Shown: in pieces, positions 32,363 to 44,118 of the stretch
Numbering within the stretch: the first letter of the stretch is position 1
Layout: each line of letters begins with the position of its first letter
Assembly (NCBI GenBank): GCA_009760885.1
Contig: CM019693.1
Coordinates: forward strand, 43,363,433-43,427,432
Source of the DNA: Achatina immaculata
Taxonomy: Eukaryota > Mollusca > Gastropoda > Stylommatophora > Achatinidae
Length of the DNA: 64,000 nt
Direction of reading: 5' to 3'
Notes under the pieces: model-generated
Seen by the model: the letters and a program-made list of their open reading frames with translations, nothing else
Database searches by the model: none
Told to the model about the DNA's origin: nothing
Position numbers and translations under genes: made by a program

Positions 32363-32850
32363 ACTAAGCATAAATATGAAAATCAGGATATTTAAGAGTA
32401 ATGTTCTAAGTGTACTACTCTATGGAAGTGAATGCAGGAAAATCACCAAAACCATAGAAAACAAGTTGGATTCTTTCCAGACTAAATGTTTATGAAGAAT
32501 TAGGAAAATATTCTGGCCAAACACCATAAGAAATAACATCTTATTGGCAGAAATGCAGATGAAGCCACTGTCAACAATTATTGAGGAAAGACGCTGGCGA
32601 TGGTTGGGACATGTGCTCCAAATGACTGACAACTCACTACCAAAAATAGCACTAAGATGGACACCACAGGGGAACAGAAGTAAGGGTAGACCAAAAGAGA
32701 CATGGTGAAGAACAACAGAAAGGATGTTGAGCAATAGAGGGCTCACCTGGGCAAGAGCAGAAAAAAAGGCGAAGTACAGGCATTTGTGGAAAACCCTTGC
32801 GGAAGCCCCATGTGCCCTGGGCACTTAAGGTTCAGAGAGAGAGAGATAGA
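32363..32850 (+). mobile_element. LINE 3' end, same family as 1-1165, with stops
   Basis: The plus strand reads NMKIRIFKSNVLSVLLYGSE, an in-frame stop after FQTKCL, then IFWPNTIRNNILLAEMQMKP, RRWRWLGHVLQMTDNS and the terminal APCALGT-stop, then ggttcagagagagagagatag. It overlaps the LINE at 1-1165 almost codon for codon but carries stop codons (for example near 32494 and 32705), so it is an older, dead, 5'-truncated copy. Confidence 0.9.
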
Positions 32851-32859
32851 GAATACTCT

Positions 32860-33840
32860 CATTTTTTTTTTTCTGATCAGTTGCAGGATCATCATCATCA
32901 TTTCTAGTTTGAGCTGCTAAAGAGGTAGCTAAGGTTTTGTTTCTCCCACCCTTCTCTTGTCTGTGTGAAGAAATAAAAACTGAAAGTGAACATGTTTTAT
33001 GTGTGACCTTTCGGCACTTATAGGATGATATGGCCCGTATCACATTTTGTTAGACGCTGGTTTGAAATTGTAGATGTGTGTGGTGATTTTTGTCTTTCTC
33101 GTGCATTTCTTATGATGCAGTGATTCTTAGCAGGGAGGCAGATAGCCCTGTGGGGTGGGGAAATTGTCTGTGTTTTAGTGGCTACCACTTTGATATGAAT
33201 GATATCATTTCTAGGTGGTGATTTAATATCCAGGGGAGTATTTGGGGGCAGCCTGGGTTGAAAAGGGAGGATTAGGACCTGGAATTTTAAGAACTGCCGT
33301 TATTGTGGAAAGGCCATGACATATCTACAGTATTCATACTTGTTATTTCTTGTGCAAATCCACGGGGATTCTACTTGTTATTTTTTTGTGTTATTTTTTT
33401 GTTACCTAAGATCATCAGTTCTTGTGAGAACTGTTTTATTATTTTGATGTTATTGTTCTTAGCTGAGATCATTGTCAGTTCTTTTTGAGACCTACTTCTG
33501 TTCTGATTATAGCAAGGAGGTTAGTGCAAGGACACCTCTCCGTCTGATCAGGTCAGAGACATCTCTTATTTCCCATATAGTTTTTTTTTTTTTCGGCAAA
33601 ACAGATATTCAGTGCCCATGTACCTTGGGGGCTTTTATGTCCTCTTTCTCTTTGTGATTTCTGGAGTTGGGCTTGTCACTTAACAATAACATTTATATTC
33701 CCCTTCAAAGAGCCAAGTTTCTTCAACTGCTGTCTTGTACTGAAGTCTGTGAAGAGAAATGATTGGGAAGATGCTAACAAAACAAACTAATGTGTAAGAC
33801 ATGTCAGAGCATGTTAAGGTAAATTAATTTTAGCATAGAA
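32860..33840. other. No gene recognised
   Basis: T-rich DNA without motif-bearing frames, conserved blocks or long repeats. A T run lies at 33581-33593. Confidence 0.4.
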
Positions 33841-33844
33841 TTGT

Positions 33845-34045
33845 GTGGAAACATAATGACAGGAAAGATAAATGGGAAAAGAGGCAAGGGAAGACCAAGA
33901 GAAAAAAAAACAGGGATAGTTTAGCATGATGTCACCAGAAAAAAAAAAAATCACCAACTGAGCTGATGGAAAATATCAGGGACAGAGATCCGTGGGAAAG
34001 CATGGCCACCAACAGTTATCAGCATGGCTCATGATAATAGTGATG
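33845..34045 (+). mobile_element. LINE 3' end, third family, decayed
   Basis: The plus strand reads MTGKINGKRGKGRPREKK, stop, then SPTELMENIRDRDPWESMA ending TNSYQHGS-stop. The pattern GKRGRGRPR followed by LIRxxRDRDxWRxM and a QHG-stop end is typical of a LINE ORF C-terminus. Confidence 0.8.
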
Positions 34046-34049
34046 AAAC

Positions 34050-35460
34050 ATTTCAAACTTATGTCAGACACGTTCAGTACAGGTTATGAGTTGTGATGAG
34101 TATAGTTGTAGTTCATGACATGTGAAGGCATTGTTATTGTATATGACTGGAGCTCCAAGCTGATGCATTTCTTTTTTTTTTTGTAATGACTGTTTGGGAG
34201 AAGTGGACAGTGATTTGAATATCTGATCAATATAAATAATCACCATCATGTATGCCTGACAGTATCTTGCCAGGCAAGCAGCACATTATCTCTACTTATC
34301 ACAATCTGCAGCATCTCTCTTGCCTTAGTTCTTCACTAGGTGGTTGTAGTACTTCTTTTGAGCTCAGTTCATTCTTTGAAGTGTTTATTTCATGCCCGTT
34401 TCACCAATAGTTGTCTAGTGTTCTTGGAGTACATTACCAGTCCATTTTGAAAGTTGATGCAGACCAGCATTATTTGGCTGGAGTTGGTGGGGGCTGGTAA
34501 GAGGGAAAGAAAAATGCAAACTGCAGTTTTATTTTATTAATAAAGGTTATCAGTGTCGCCTGTATCAAAAATGTGTAAGAAAAAAAAACATATAGAAAGA
34601 AGTGACAACATATAAAAAAAAAAAAACCTATCACATATCCCAGCATATGAAGGACAAGAGCTGTAATAAAATCAAGATTTAGACATTTGAAATTATTTAG
34701 AGTTGTCTTCCTTAAAAATCTTCAGAGGGGAAAAAAAGATTTAACAGAGAACATCTATTTTCTTTTGTTCTGTTTAAGGTTAGAAGAGAACATCTGTTTT
34801 CTTTTGTTCTGTTTAAGAGCTTGTGTGGGTGATGTAGCAAAGTAGAAGCATTTGAAGTGATGTGTCAGGGCCTGTATTGGTAATTATATTACTTGTGCAC
34901 AGTCATCTCTTGCAAGGAGGTTTAGTGTATGTGATTATATGATGTGTAATGTTACAATTGGTAAATGTGTTGATTTTATTTGTATATTTATATGTGTTAT
35001 TAGATTGCTTATAAATGTTTTGTTGGCTTGTATTGGTTGTTAATGCATTTTACATTTGTCGTTTGTTTATAAACAGTATGTCATAAATTTGTTTATAAAT
35101 GTTGTTTGTGTTTTACTGGGTTAATTAGAAACATGTTGCTAGATATTATATGTCCTATTAGTTTGTGAATGTATTTCTGTAGTTTATTTCTATATGTTTT
35201 TTTTATTAAATAATGAATATAACGATTTCTTTGATTGATGTGTATATATGTTATTAGATAATTATGTATATGTTATTAGATAATTAATATATGCTTTCTG
35301 TTTCACTATTATACTTTTAGAAGTGATTTTTGCTGGTGACTATTATGGAGCCATCTGATATGGTATCAGTAAATATATGGAATGTAAATTTTATTTCAAT
35401 TAAAAATAATGAGGATTAAAAAAAAGAAGAGGAGAATGATTAGATTTATAGGCTGACTCA
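34050..35460. other. AT-rich stretch; no gene recognised
   Basis: It contains a 2-copy repeat (gaacatctattttcttttgt and gaacatctgttttcttttgt, about 34750-34816) and TGT/TAT-rich DNA. No coding signal. Confidence 0.4.
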
Positions 35461-35985
35461 TTGAAAAACAGTGTGAAACCATATACAAAGCTGTCTAGAC
35501 ACATTAAATGTTGAAAAATAGTCACACTGTGTGACCCATATACAAAGCTGTCTAGACACATTAAATGTTGAAAAATAGTCACACTGTGTGACCCATATAC
35601 AAAGCTGTCTAGACACATTAAATGTTGAAAAATAGTCACACTGTGTGACCCATATACAAAGCTGTCTAGACACATTAAATGTTGAAAAATAGTCGCACTG
35701 TGTAATCCATATACAAAGCTTTCTAGTCACGTTAAATGTTGAAAAATAGTCGCACTGTGTAACCCATATACAAAGCTGACTAGTCACGTTAAATGTTGAA
35801 AAATAGTCGCACTGTGTAATCCATATACAAAGCTGTCTAATCACGTTAAATGTTGAAAAATAGTTGCACTGTGTAACCCATATACAAAGCTGACTAGTCA
35901 CGTTAAATGTTGAAAAATAGTTGCACTGTGTAACCCATATACAAAGCTGACTAGTCACGTAAAATGTTGAAAAACAGTGTGACAC
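35461..35985. repeat. Minisatellite, 57-bp unit, about 9 copies
   Basis: ttaaatgttgaaaaatagtc and catatacaaagctg recur every 57 bp. Two sub-blocks are visible: left copies end in gtctagacac, right copies in actagtcacg. Open frames on the minus strand (35400-35675, 35458-35988) are artefacts of a period divisible by 3. Confidence 0.95.
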
Positions 35986-36648
35986 CAAATCGCATTAGAT
36001 GCACAAAACGATCATGTGAACCCAAGTAGTAATTAACAGTGAGTCTGTGTGCAACGAAAGAAGCAGCGTAAAAGCCAGTGTTGAGAAAGGCTGAATTAGA
36101 AAAGAATAGAATATTGTGTTAATAAGCAGCGTATTTTACATGTAAACATTTGGACATCGCCTCTTGTTCAGAACAAAAGGATGCACATTTTTTTTTCTCT
36201 TTACTGAACAGAGCGGTTTAATTTTCATTGTAGGGTTTGTTTATCTTAGGTTTTTGTTTTTTTTTCGCGTGCTGATGTCTGCAGTTTGTTCATCGTTCTT
36301 GTCAGCCTCTTGGCCAACAAGTAAAACGATTACATTTTTATGTCGATGATGGCGCTATGCGAAAATCGATGGCAGTCATCATCCGTGCTGGTTTGAGGTT
36401 CCTTCTTCCTAGAAAGGGAGGGAGGCAGGCCAGGGGATGATATATAACATTTTTTAAAAAATACACACTTTATTTGAATAGCATATTTTCACCGATTACG
36501 CGCCCTCCCTTCTGTCTATCTGTCTGTCTGTCTGTTCTGTCTGTCTCGCTCTAAGCGCCTGTCAGTTTCGCTATATGCATATCTAAATGCATATTCAAAG
36601 GAATACATACATATACGCACATGAATAGGGATAGGTATAATTAGCTTA

Positions 36649-36649
36649 G

Positions 36650-36713
<64 letters not shown>
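36649..36713. repeat. (GA)n microsatellite
   Basis: GA run of about 65 bp with one C interruption. Confidence 0.95.
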
Positions 36714-36804
36714 TTGAGATTATAACTGGAAGTTGTGTGAGGAGAAAGAGTCAGGAAAGGCCAGTGATCCAATTTGTCTGATATTTGATACCGAATTGTG
36801 AAGA

Positions 36805-37190
36805 AACCGTTGTTGCTGTTTTGTTGTTATTGCTTTTGTTGTTATTGCCTCTGCTGTTATTGTTGTTGTTTTGTTGTCACTTCTTTTGTTGTTATTGCCT
36901 CTGCTGTTATTGTTGCTGTTATAGCTGCTGTTGTTGTTTTGTTGCTGTTACTGCTTTTGTTGTTATTGCCTCTGCTGTTATTGTTGATGTTATAGCTGCT
37001 GTTGTTGTTTTGTTGTTATTGGTTTTGTTGTTATTGCCTCTGCTGTTATAGCTGCTGTTGTTGATGTTGTTTTGTTGTTACTGCTTTTGTTGTTATTGCC
37101 TCTGCTGTTATAACTGCTGCTGTTGTTGTTGTTTTATTGTTACTGCTTTTGTTGTTATTGCCTGTGGTGTTATAGCTGGCTTTGTTGTTG
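36805..37190. repeat. GTT/GCT-rich tandem repeat
   Basis: ttgttattgcctctgctgtt recurs with variable spacing and trinucleotide runs between. Leucine/valine-rich frames here are artefacts. Confidence 0.9.
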
Positions 37191-37529
37191 AAATGGTAGG
37201 AATGAGAGGGAAAGATCGCAGTGATGCACGAAGATAGCTTCCCCCCTCCCCTCTATAACACTTCTCATTAGCAACGAGTCTTCAGCTCTTTTTTTTTTCT
37301 TTTTTTAAAAGTTTTAAACAAAGTGGAAAAGGGGGGGGGGGGTCTAAATTTATGGAGAAATACGATTTTTGAGGAAAATAGCATAGATGGACATTGTGCA
37401 GAGTCTATGAACTAGATCGGTGTCTGTCTCGGTCTCAACGACTTTTCATATAGCGTGATCACTAGCCAGTTATTCTCAGTTTCAGTAACTAATGGAATAG
37501 TGCCATTAAGGATTTCTTTCAGATATCTA

Positions 37530-37650
37530 TGTGAAGTGTTAGTTAAATGTTAATATCCGTGTTAAATGTTAGTCTTAATGTTAAGTGTTAGTCGCGATGT
37601 TAAATATCAGTCCCCGTGTTAAATGTTAGCCTCTGCGTTAAATGTTAACT
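37530..37650. repeat. Short tandem repeat, about 20-25-bp unit, 5-6 copies
   Basis: gttaaatgttagtc-like units with substitutions (gtgttaaatgttagtcttaa, gatgttaaatatcagtcccc). Confidence 0.8.
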
Positions 37651-38249
37651 GATCATTCTCGTCGTCCTCTCCTCTAGCGTACCAATATGTAGTATTCTTG
37701 TTTGTTATAGAAAAGTTTGGCATTATTTGAACACACAGAATACAGACAGGGACTGAATATATCTGTGTTAAGAGAAAGGCCACGTAAATGTCTGAGAACA
37801 ACATTTATCCAAGATTCTGTTCTACTTTCTGCGGTTCTCATAGTGAACTTAAAGACGTCCACCTTAACTAAATCACATTTAGAGCTGATGATTGTTTTCA
37901 TGGGTTTTACCAGGAAGTGAGAGTTAATTAGTCCGTAGTGATTTATCTTCTTACTCAGCGCATGTTGAGTCGTCTTCCCTTTGACCTCGCTGGAGAAATG
38001 CAGCTCTAGACATTGGTGCTGAGGGAATGGGTGTCTGAAAAGGGTGAGGCAAGGCATGTTGTATTATACTGCACAAGCTGTTGTCAACGAATGAGGGGGT
38101 AATTAAAAGATGACGTGTCCCATGAATACCAGACTTTACCCAGCGTCCAGCGTGGATCCACGGAGAACAGGCAGATCCACCGTGTCAGACAAGGGAGCAC
38201 CACGGCAGTTAGAGAGCGTCATACTCAGAAGAGACTCCACGGGAAGCAG

Positions 38250-39060
38250 GGAGCACCATAACAGTCAGGGAGCGACATGGAGCAACTCTGACGACAGCCA
38301 AGGAGTACCGCAACAATCAGGGAGCAACATGGAGCAACTCTCACGACAGCCAGGGAGTACCGCAACAATCAGGGAGCAACGTGGAGCAAGTCTCACGACA
38401 GCCAGGGAGTACCGCAACAATCATGGAGCAACTCTCACGACAGCCAGGGAGCACCATAACAGTCAGGGAGCGATATGGAGCAAGTCTCACGACAGCCAGG
38501 GAGTACCGCAACAATCAGGGAGCAACATGGAGCAAGTCTCACGATAGCCAGGGAGTACCGCAACAATCAGGGAGCAACATGGAGCAACTCTCACGACAGT
38601 CAGGGAGTGACATGGAGCAAGTCTCACGACAGCCAGAGAGTACCGCAACAGTCAGGGAGCAACATGGAGCAAGTCTCACGACAGCCAGGGAGCACCACAA
38701 CAAGCACGGCATGTCTCACGACAGCCAAGGAGCACTACAGCAGTCAGGAAGCAGCACGGCATATCTCACGACAGCCAGGGAGCACTACAACAGTCAGGGA
38801 CCAACATGGAGCAGCACGGCAATCTCAAGACAGCCAGGAAGCACCACTGGAACAGCGCAGCAGTCGGAGAGTATCACGGCAGCCAAGGAGCACTACAGCA
38901 GTCAGGGAGCACCATGGTATATCTCACGACAGTCAGGGACCAACATGGAGCAGCACGGCAGTCTCAAGACAGCCAGGAAGCACCACTGGAACAGCGCAGC
39001 AGTCGGAGAGTATCACGGCAGCCAAGGAGCAGCACGGGAGACAGGAAGCCAGCATGGTAG
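38250..39060. repeat. Complex minisatellite, about 50-bp units
   Basis: Units combine cacgacagccagggag, taccgcaacaatcaggg and agcaacatggagca in varying order. The right third carries a second unit type (aagcaccactggaacagcgc) duplicated over about 170 bp (38810-38910 and 38946-39035). Long plus-strand frames are repeat artefacts with a biased QPGST/SHDSQG composition. Confidence 0.9.
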
Positions 39061-40737
39061 TTCTATGAGAGTATTAGGATGACCGGCGTATCAGGCAACC
39101 ATCTGTATCTGACCAAGATTTTATCCTGCCTTCCGGCTCTGCTGCTGCTGCTGCTGAAACTGCACTCTCTAATCAGCGTGTTCCGTATGGTGGTAGATCT
39201 TGCATCCTAGATCCTACCAGAGAAGCCAGGAAAACCAGGATCATTAAATCTTGGTGTGGCATCATGTGTCTGCATTAGAAGATCTGGACCATGACATCAG
39301 CTACTGAGAGCTTCAAGCTTACATTTAGGCCGAGATAATCCACCAGCCAATCACCAGTTTACTGAAAGTACATAAACTACTCTCCAAGCGTGGGAATAGC
39401 CGAGTCGATAACGAAATGTATTCTAATGATAAGTTACTGCACTGTTTCCAAATTCATTCGATCTAGGGGAAAAAATGAGTGACTGATACATTGTTAAGGT
39501 AAACTCCTTCTTAAATTCCTTCCTGCAAGGTGAGGCGTACCGGAAGACGCCACAGCGGTTGTCAGTGCATGAAGTATATACATCGACGTTAAGTTGCTAA
39601 CATTAATCTCATAATTATGAGACTGCGTTTATTATTAAGAACCGGTAATGGGGGGGGGGGGGGGGGGGGGAGAGAGACGACGTCTTCCCTGTTCCGCGAC
39701 TTAGTTATCTTGACATTGTGACCCACTATCAAGCCATCATTACACAGCATCAACAGAAACCCGATTCGTCTTCATTACTCATTAATCTCTGATCTCTTGT
39801 ATTAAAAACTCGGAACTTCTCACGATATTAAGCGGAGCGAAATAAACAACCGTAGTTCATATTATCCCTCAGCCGCCATCAAAGTGACTCTCCTCCATTT
39901 TTATCCTGGATTACAATGCAAGATCGAAATAGAATATTGATTTCTCCAGTGAAGTAAGCCGGCTTTAGACGTTTTGATATGCTGGAGTTTTCTACCATCC
40001 GTCTGCGCGTCTGTGTGGCACGTTGTCTGCCACGTAATACAGGCCCGCCTCTCGCCTTTGACGCGGTAGATACGGATTAGCTTATTTCTCTGTATACTTT
40101 CCTAATGGAATTGCTGGAAGTAATTTGCCTCGTTCCCTGACGTTATGGCCATTTTTTATATTATTATTATTATCCCCAGATTTTGTAATATCTAACAAAC
40201 AACATAATAAAGGGAGGGGAAGGGGAGATGGGAAATAAGGGGGTAGAGATGGCGAGAGCGAAGCTTTATAGATGTAATGCTATCAGAGTTAGCCCATCTT
40301 TAGCAGGCACAAATTGGCTTCCATTGTCGTCCATCTAACTGAGAGGGAGGGGGGCTGTTACCCTCTTTCTTCCCTACCTGGTAGAGTAGGGAGAAAGGAG
40401 GGTGTGGGGGTGTGGTGGAGATGGGATTAAAGAGATATCGTGATCCCTGTTTCCTTGTGTATAGATTAGTTTGGCTATCTTTGCCGGCGCACACGGCAGA
40501 GCTGGTCACAGATATCTGCCTCCTCTTCCCCGCGCCAGCATCTTCATCGTATCACTTCCAGCACTGTCGTCGCCGGAACTTTCGTGTCTGATTGAAGCAG
40601 CTGTCGCCATGTCCGCTAGCTGGCTGAGCTGCTTTTTATCTCATTGCCTCTGTAATCAGTGTCCATTTTAACGCGCTAGGTCTGGCCTGCCTTTCTCCTG
40701 CTTCGGGGAGATAAGGACGGGAGTAGCAGGCCCTTCA
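39061..40737. other. No gene recognised
   Basis: It holds a (CTG)n run at 39140-39155 and a G run of 21 at 39650-39670. A locally GC-richer stretch at about 40480-40680 has a 66-codon plus frame (40471-40671) without a recognisable motif. Confidence 0.4.
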
Positions 40738-41890
40738 CATTACAGTCTCTACAGTAACCAACCATGTAGTGTTATACTCTGTACGGTAACCAACGGTGTA
40801 GTGTTATACTCTGTACGGTAACCAACGGTGTAGTGTTATACTCTGTACAGTAACCAACGGTGTAGTGTTATACTCTGTACGGTAACCAACGGTGTAGTGT
40901 TATACTCTGTACAGTAAGCAACCATGTAGTGTTATACTCTTTACAGTAACCAACAGTGTAGTGTTATACTCTGTACAGTAACCAACGGTGTAGTGTTATA
41001 CTCTGTACAGTAACCAACGGTGTAGTGTTATACTCTGTACAGTAACCAACCGTGTAGTGTTATACTCTGTACAGTAACCAACGGTGTATTGTTATACTCT
41101 GTACAGTAACCAACGATGTAGTGTTATACTCTGTACAGTAATCAACGATGTAGTGTTATACTCTGTACAGTAATCAACGATGTAGTGTTATACTCTGTAC
41201 AGTAATCAACGGTGTAGTGTTATACTCTGTACAGTAACCAACGGTGTAGTGTTATACTCTGTACAGTAACCAACCGTGTAGCGTTATACTCTGTACAGTA
41301 AGCAACGGTGTAGTGTTATACTCTGTACAGTAACCAACGATGTAGTGTTATACTCTGTACAGTAACCAACGATGTAGTGTTATACTCTGTACAGTAATCA
41401 GCGGTGTAGTGTTATACTCTGTACAGTAACCAACCGTGTAGTGTTACACTCTGTACAGTAACCAAAGATGTAGTGTTACCCTTTGTGTAGTAACCAACGG
41501 TGTAGTGTTACTCTTTGTATAGTAACCAACGGTGTAATGTTATACTCTGTACAGTAACCAACGGTGTAGTGTTATACTCTGTACAGTAACCAACGGTGTA
41601 GTGTTATACTCTGTACAGTAACCAACGGTGTAGTGTTATACTCTGTACAGTAACCAACGGTGTAGTGTTATACTCTGTACAGTAACCAACGGTGTAGTGT
41701 TATACTCTGTACAGTAACCAACGGTGTAGTGTTACACTCTGTACAGTAACCAACGGTGTAGTGTTACACTCTGTACAGTAACCAACGGTGTAGTGTTACA
41801 CTCTGTACAGTAACCAACGGTGTAGTGTTACTGTACAGTAACCAACGGTGTAGTGTTACACTCTGTACAGTAACCAACGGTGTAGTATGC
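40738..41890. repeat. Minisatellite, 32-bp unit, about 36 copies
   Basis: tgtagtgttatactctgtac followed by agtaaccaacgg repeats in register over about 1.15 kb. Variant units cluster: gtacggtaacc at the left, cagtaatcaacgatg in the middle, gttacactc at the right. Each unit holds the 8-bp palindrome CTGTACAG. A shortened unit at 41827-41842 gives a perfect 16-bp palindrome GTTACTGTACAGTAAC. Confidence 0.96.
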
Positions 41891-41894
41891 TACT

Positions 41895-44072
41895 TTACCT
41901 TCCTTGCTCTTTTCGGTACTAGGGACTTCTGTATATAACGGGAACTGTAATTGTGGTGATTTTTTTTCAGACATTGTTTATTACTGATTTGTGATTGTTT
42001 TTAAAGGTGGTGTTCAGGAAATGATCAAAGTGGCTTTATTATGTGGGGGAAAAGTGGTTTTAATTTGTGCGAACAGAAGGTACCCCAGAGTTATAAAGTG
42101 ACTGTAGTGCTTTGTGTATTCCACAAGTGTACCAAATGTTAGTCTACAGCTTGATCCCCTTGTTCTTGCTTACTTTATGTCAAAAGTCCATGTATATCTT
42201 GTCAAGAAGTTGTATTTTGAAGTAAGACTTACTGTATAGTCTAGGCTATGATTAAAAGTAAGACTTACTGCATTTGCTTTAAATGTGCTGCTTTTTTCCC
42301 TTTAATATGGTTACTGTATATTATTTAAGGAAGTTTTATTTAAAAATAAACTTAACGTATTTTCTTTAATAGAGCTCTGTTTAAAAAAGACATCTTCTTC
42401 GAGGCAGTTGTTCTTCAGGGCCAAGACGTTTGTCTGGTACATAAAGGATTTTCTCATGTTATGAGACAGAGTTGAAGCAGGTGGATGTTGGCTGTTTGTG
42501 GAAGATCTTCGCCAGGTTCTCTCGCGGTTGATTCTGGCAATGTTTGGCTGGATTATTCGATCGTAGCAAGAATTAGCAGTTTTTGTTACCCTGTCCAGTC
42601 TCCTTGCTTTAAAATTCGTTTGGTGCCTTGGCCTGGGCAGCGAGTTTGGAGAATGTGCCTTGCTCACATTGGACTCGGCCGCTGTCCAAGGAAGGCTGAG
42701 ATGCAGATGTTTGCGGGAGATGGGTGGAAAAGAGGCTCGCTGTTGGCTCCCGTAGTGTCCCTTCCAGCAGATTTTTTCTGTGTAGGTTTGTTATGATCAT
42801 ACGCCGTCTCGTCTACTCACGAGGCAGTGGGTCAGACATCCGCAGGGTATTGGGTTACCAGTTTTATGCTGTAATATTTATGTCATTTTGGAAAAAAAAA
42901 ACCCTGGCGAATCGAACCTGACAACAACACAGGATCCGTTCTCTCTCTTTTTTTTTTTTAGCCCTGTGTCACTTTCATAAAGTGCTTGCTGGAAACAAGA
43001 TCATGTTAACTGCGGGCAGGAAGTAGTAAAGGTCTCACATTGGAGCTAGATTGGTCGACATCGATTATAATATTCTCAAAAAGAATTGTTATGTCTTATT
43101 TGCTGATGTTACTATGCTTCTGTTGTTACTTTCATATGTTCTTTCTTTGTTGTTATATCATTCAGCAATAATAACAGTAGTAACAGCTTCATGATAAGTT
43201 AAGAGTATCAGTTTACTTATCCATCTGCGCGTTAGGTGTTCGAGGATGCTATTCAGGGCACAGTGTGAACATTTTACATGTATATAATGATTGGCAAGAA
43301 AACAAAAGGCCATGAACCGAGCAGAGTTTATATCAAATAATATTCTGACGTTGTGGGCGAGAGAGTGCGTAAACTGTCATTGATTCCTGACTGAGAACAT
43401 ATTATTTCCATGTTCACCAGGTTGGAAGGTAAGACTAAACTTACCACACCTTTCCTCGGCTGCCCAACGAGCACGAGTTGTAACCCCGGCCCAGCCGAGT
43501 TAGATCAGTCTCCGACTGGCCAGTCAAACTCCTTCACAGCGTCGGGCTGTGTAACCCGACGTGTTCAGGTAGTTATAGATACCCAGGTTGATTGGACATC
43601 GATCAGCATCACAGTCTTACGATATAGTTACCGGACTTTGTCAGAATGTTCCGTCTTGCCAGGTAACGACACTTTACGCGATGTTCCCTTCCCGTGCATA
43701 CCCCTAGAAGTCAAGAACAGCCTCCATCATTGTAATGAAAAACCTCGTCACTGGGTATTAGAGTAAAGCACTGGAATCCCATAACTTTGAGAAACAGCAT
43801 CAAGGAGGAGGCAGATTACCGAGAATGTCCATTTCTTTTCCTTGTGAGATGTCTAAGATAACATGGCGTCATTTTAATTCCATTGGATCACTTTTAAAAA
43901 AATAAAGTCCCTGCCTTATCGGCTCTTATTGCCAGCGGGCTTCCTGGCAAGAAACATTCCTAGATCCTCTTTCTTTAATCGGATACTCCCAAATACGGCA
44001 GTGCTTCTCTTCTCTTTTATTTCATTTTGGCCACGGCGTATTGTTTTCCAAGATTTTGATTGTGCCAGCGGC

Positions 44073-44118
<46 letters not shown>

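Noticed and set aside
36785..37051. Leucine-rich plus-strand frame resembling a membrane protein
   Set aside because: It is translation of GTT/GCT triplet repeats.
38110..39082. Plus-strand frames up to 233 codons rich in Gln, Ser, Gly
   Set aside because: They are translations of the minisatellite; three frames are open side by side, and no splice or conserved context supports a gene.
40738..41890. CRISPR-like regular array
   Set aside because: Units are contiguous with no unique spacers, the DNA is animal, and there are no cas genes.
43410..43766. Plus-strand frame of 118 codons after a donor-like site
   Set aside because: Even codon composition but no motif or splice support for a coding exon.
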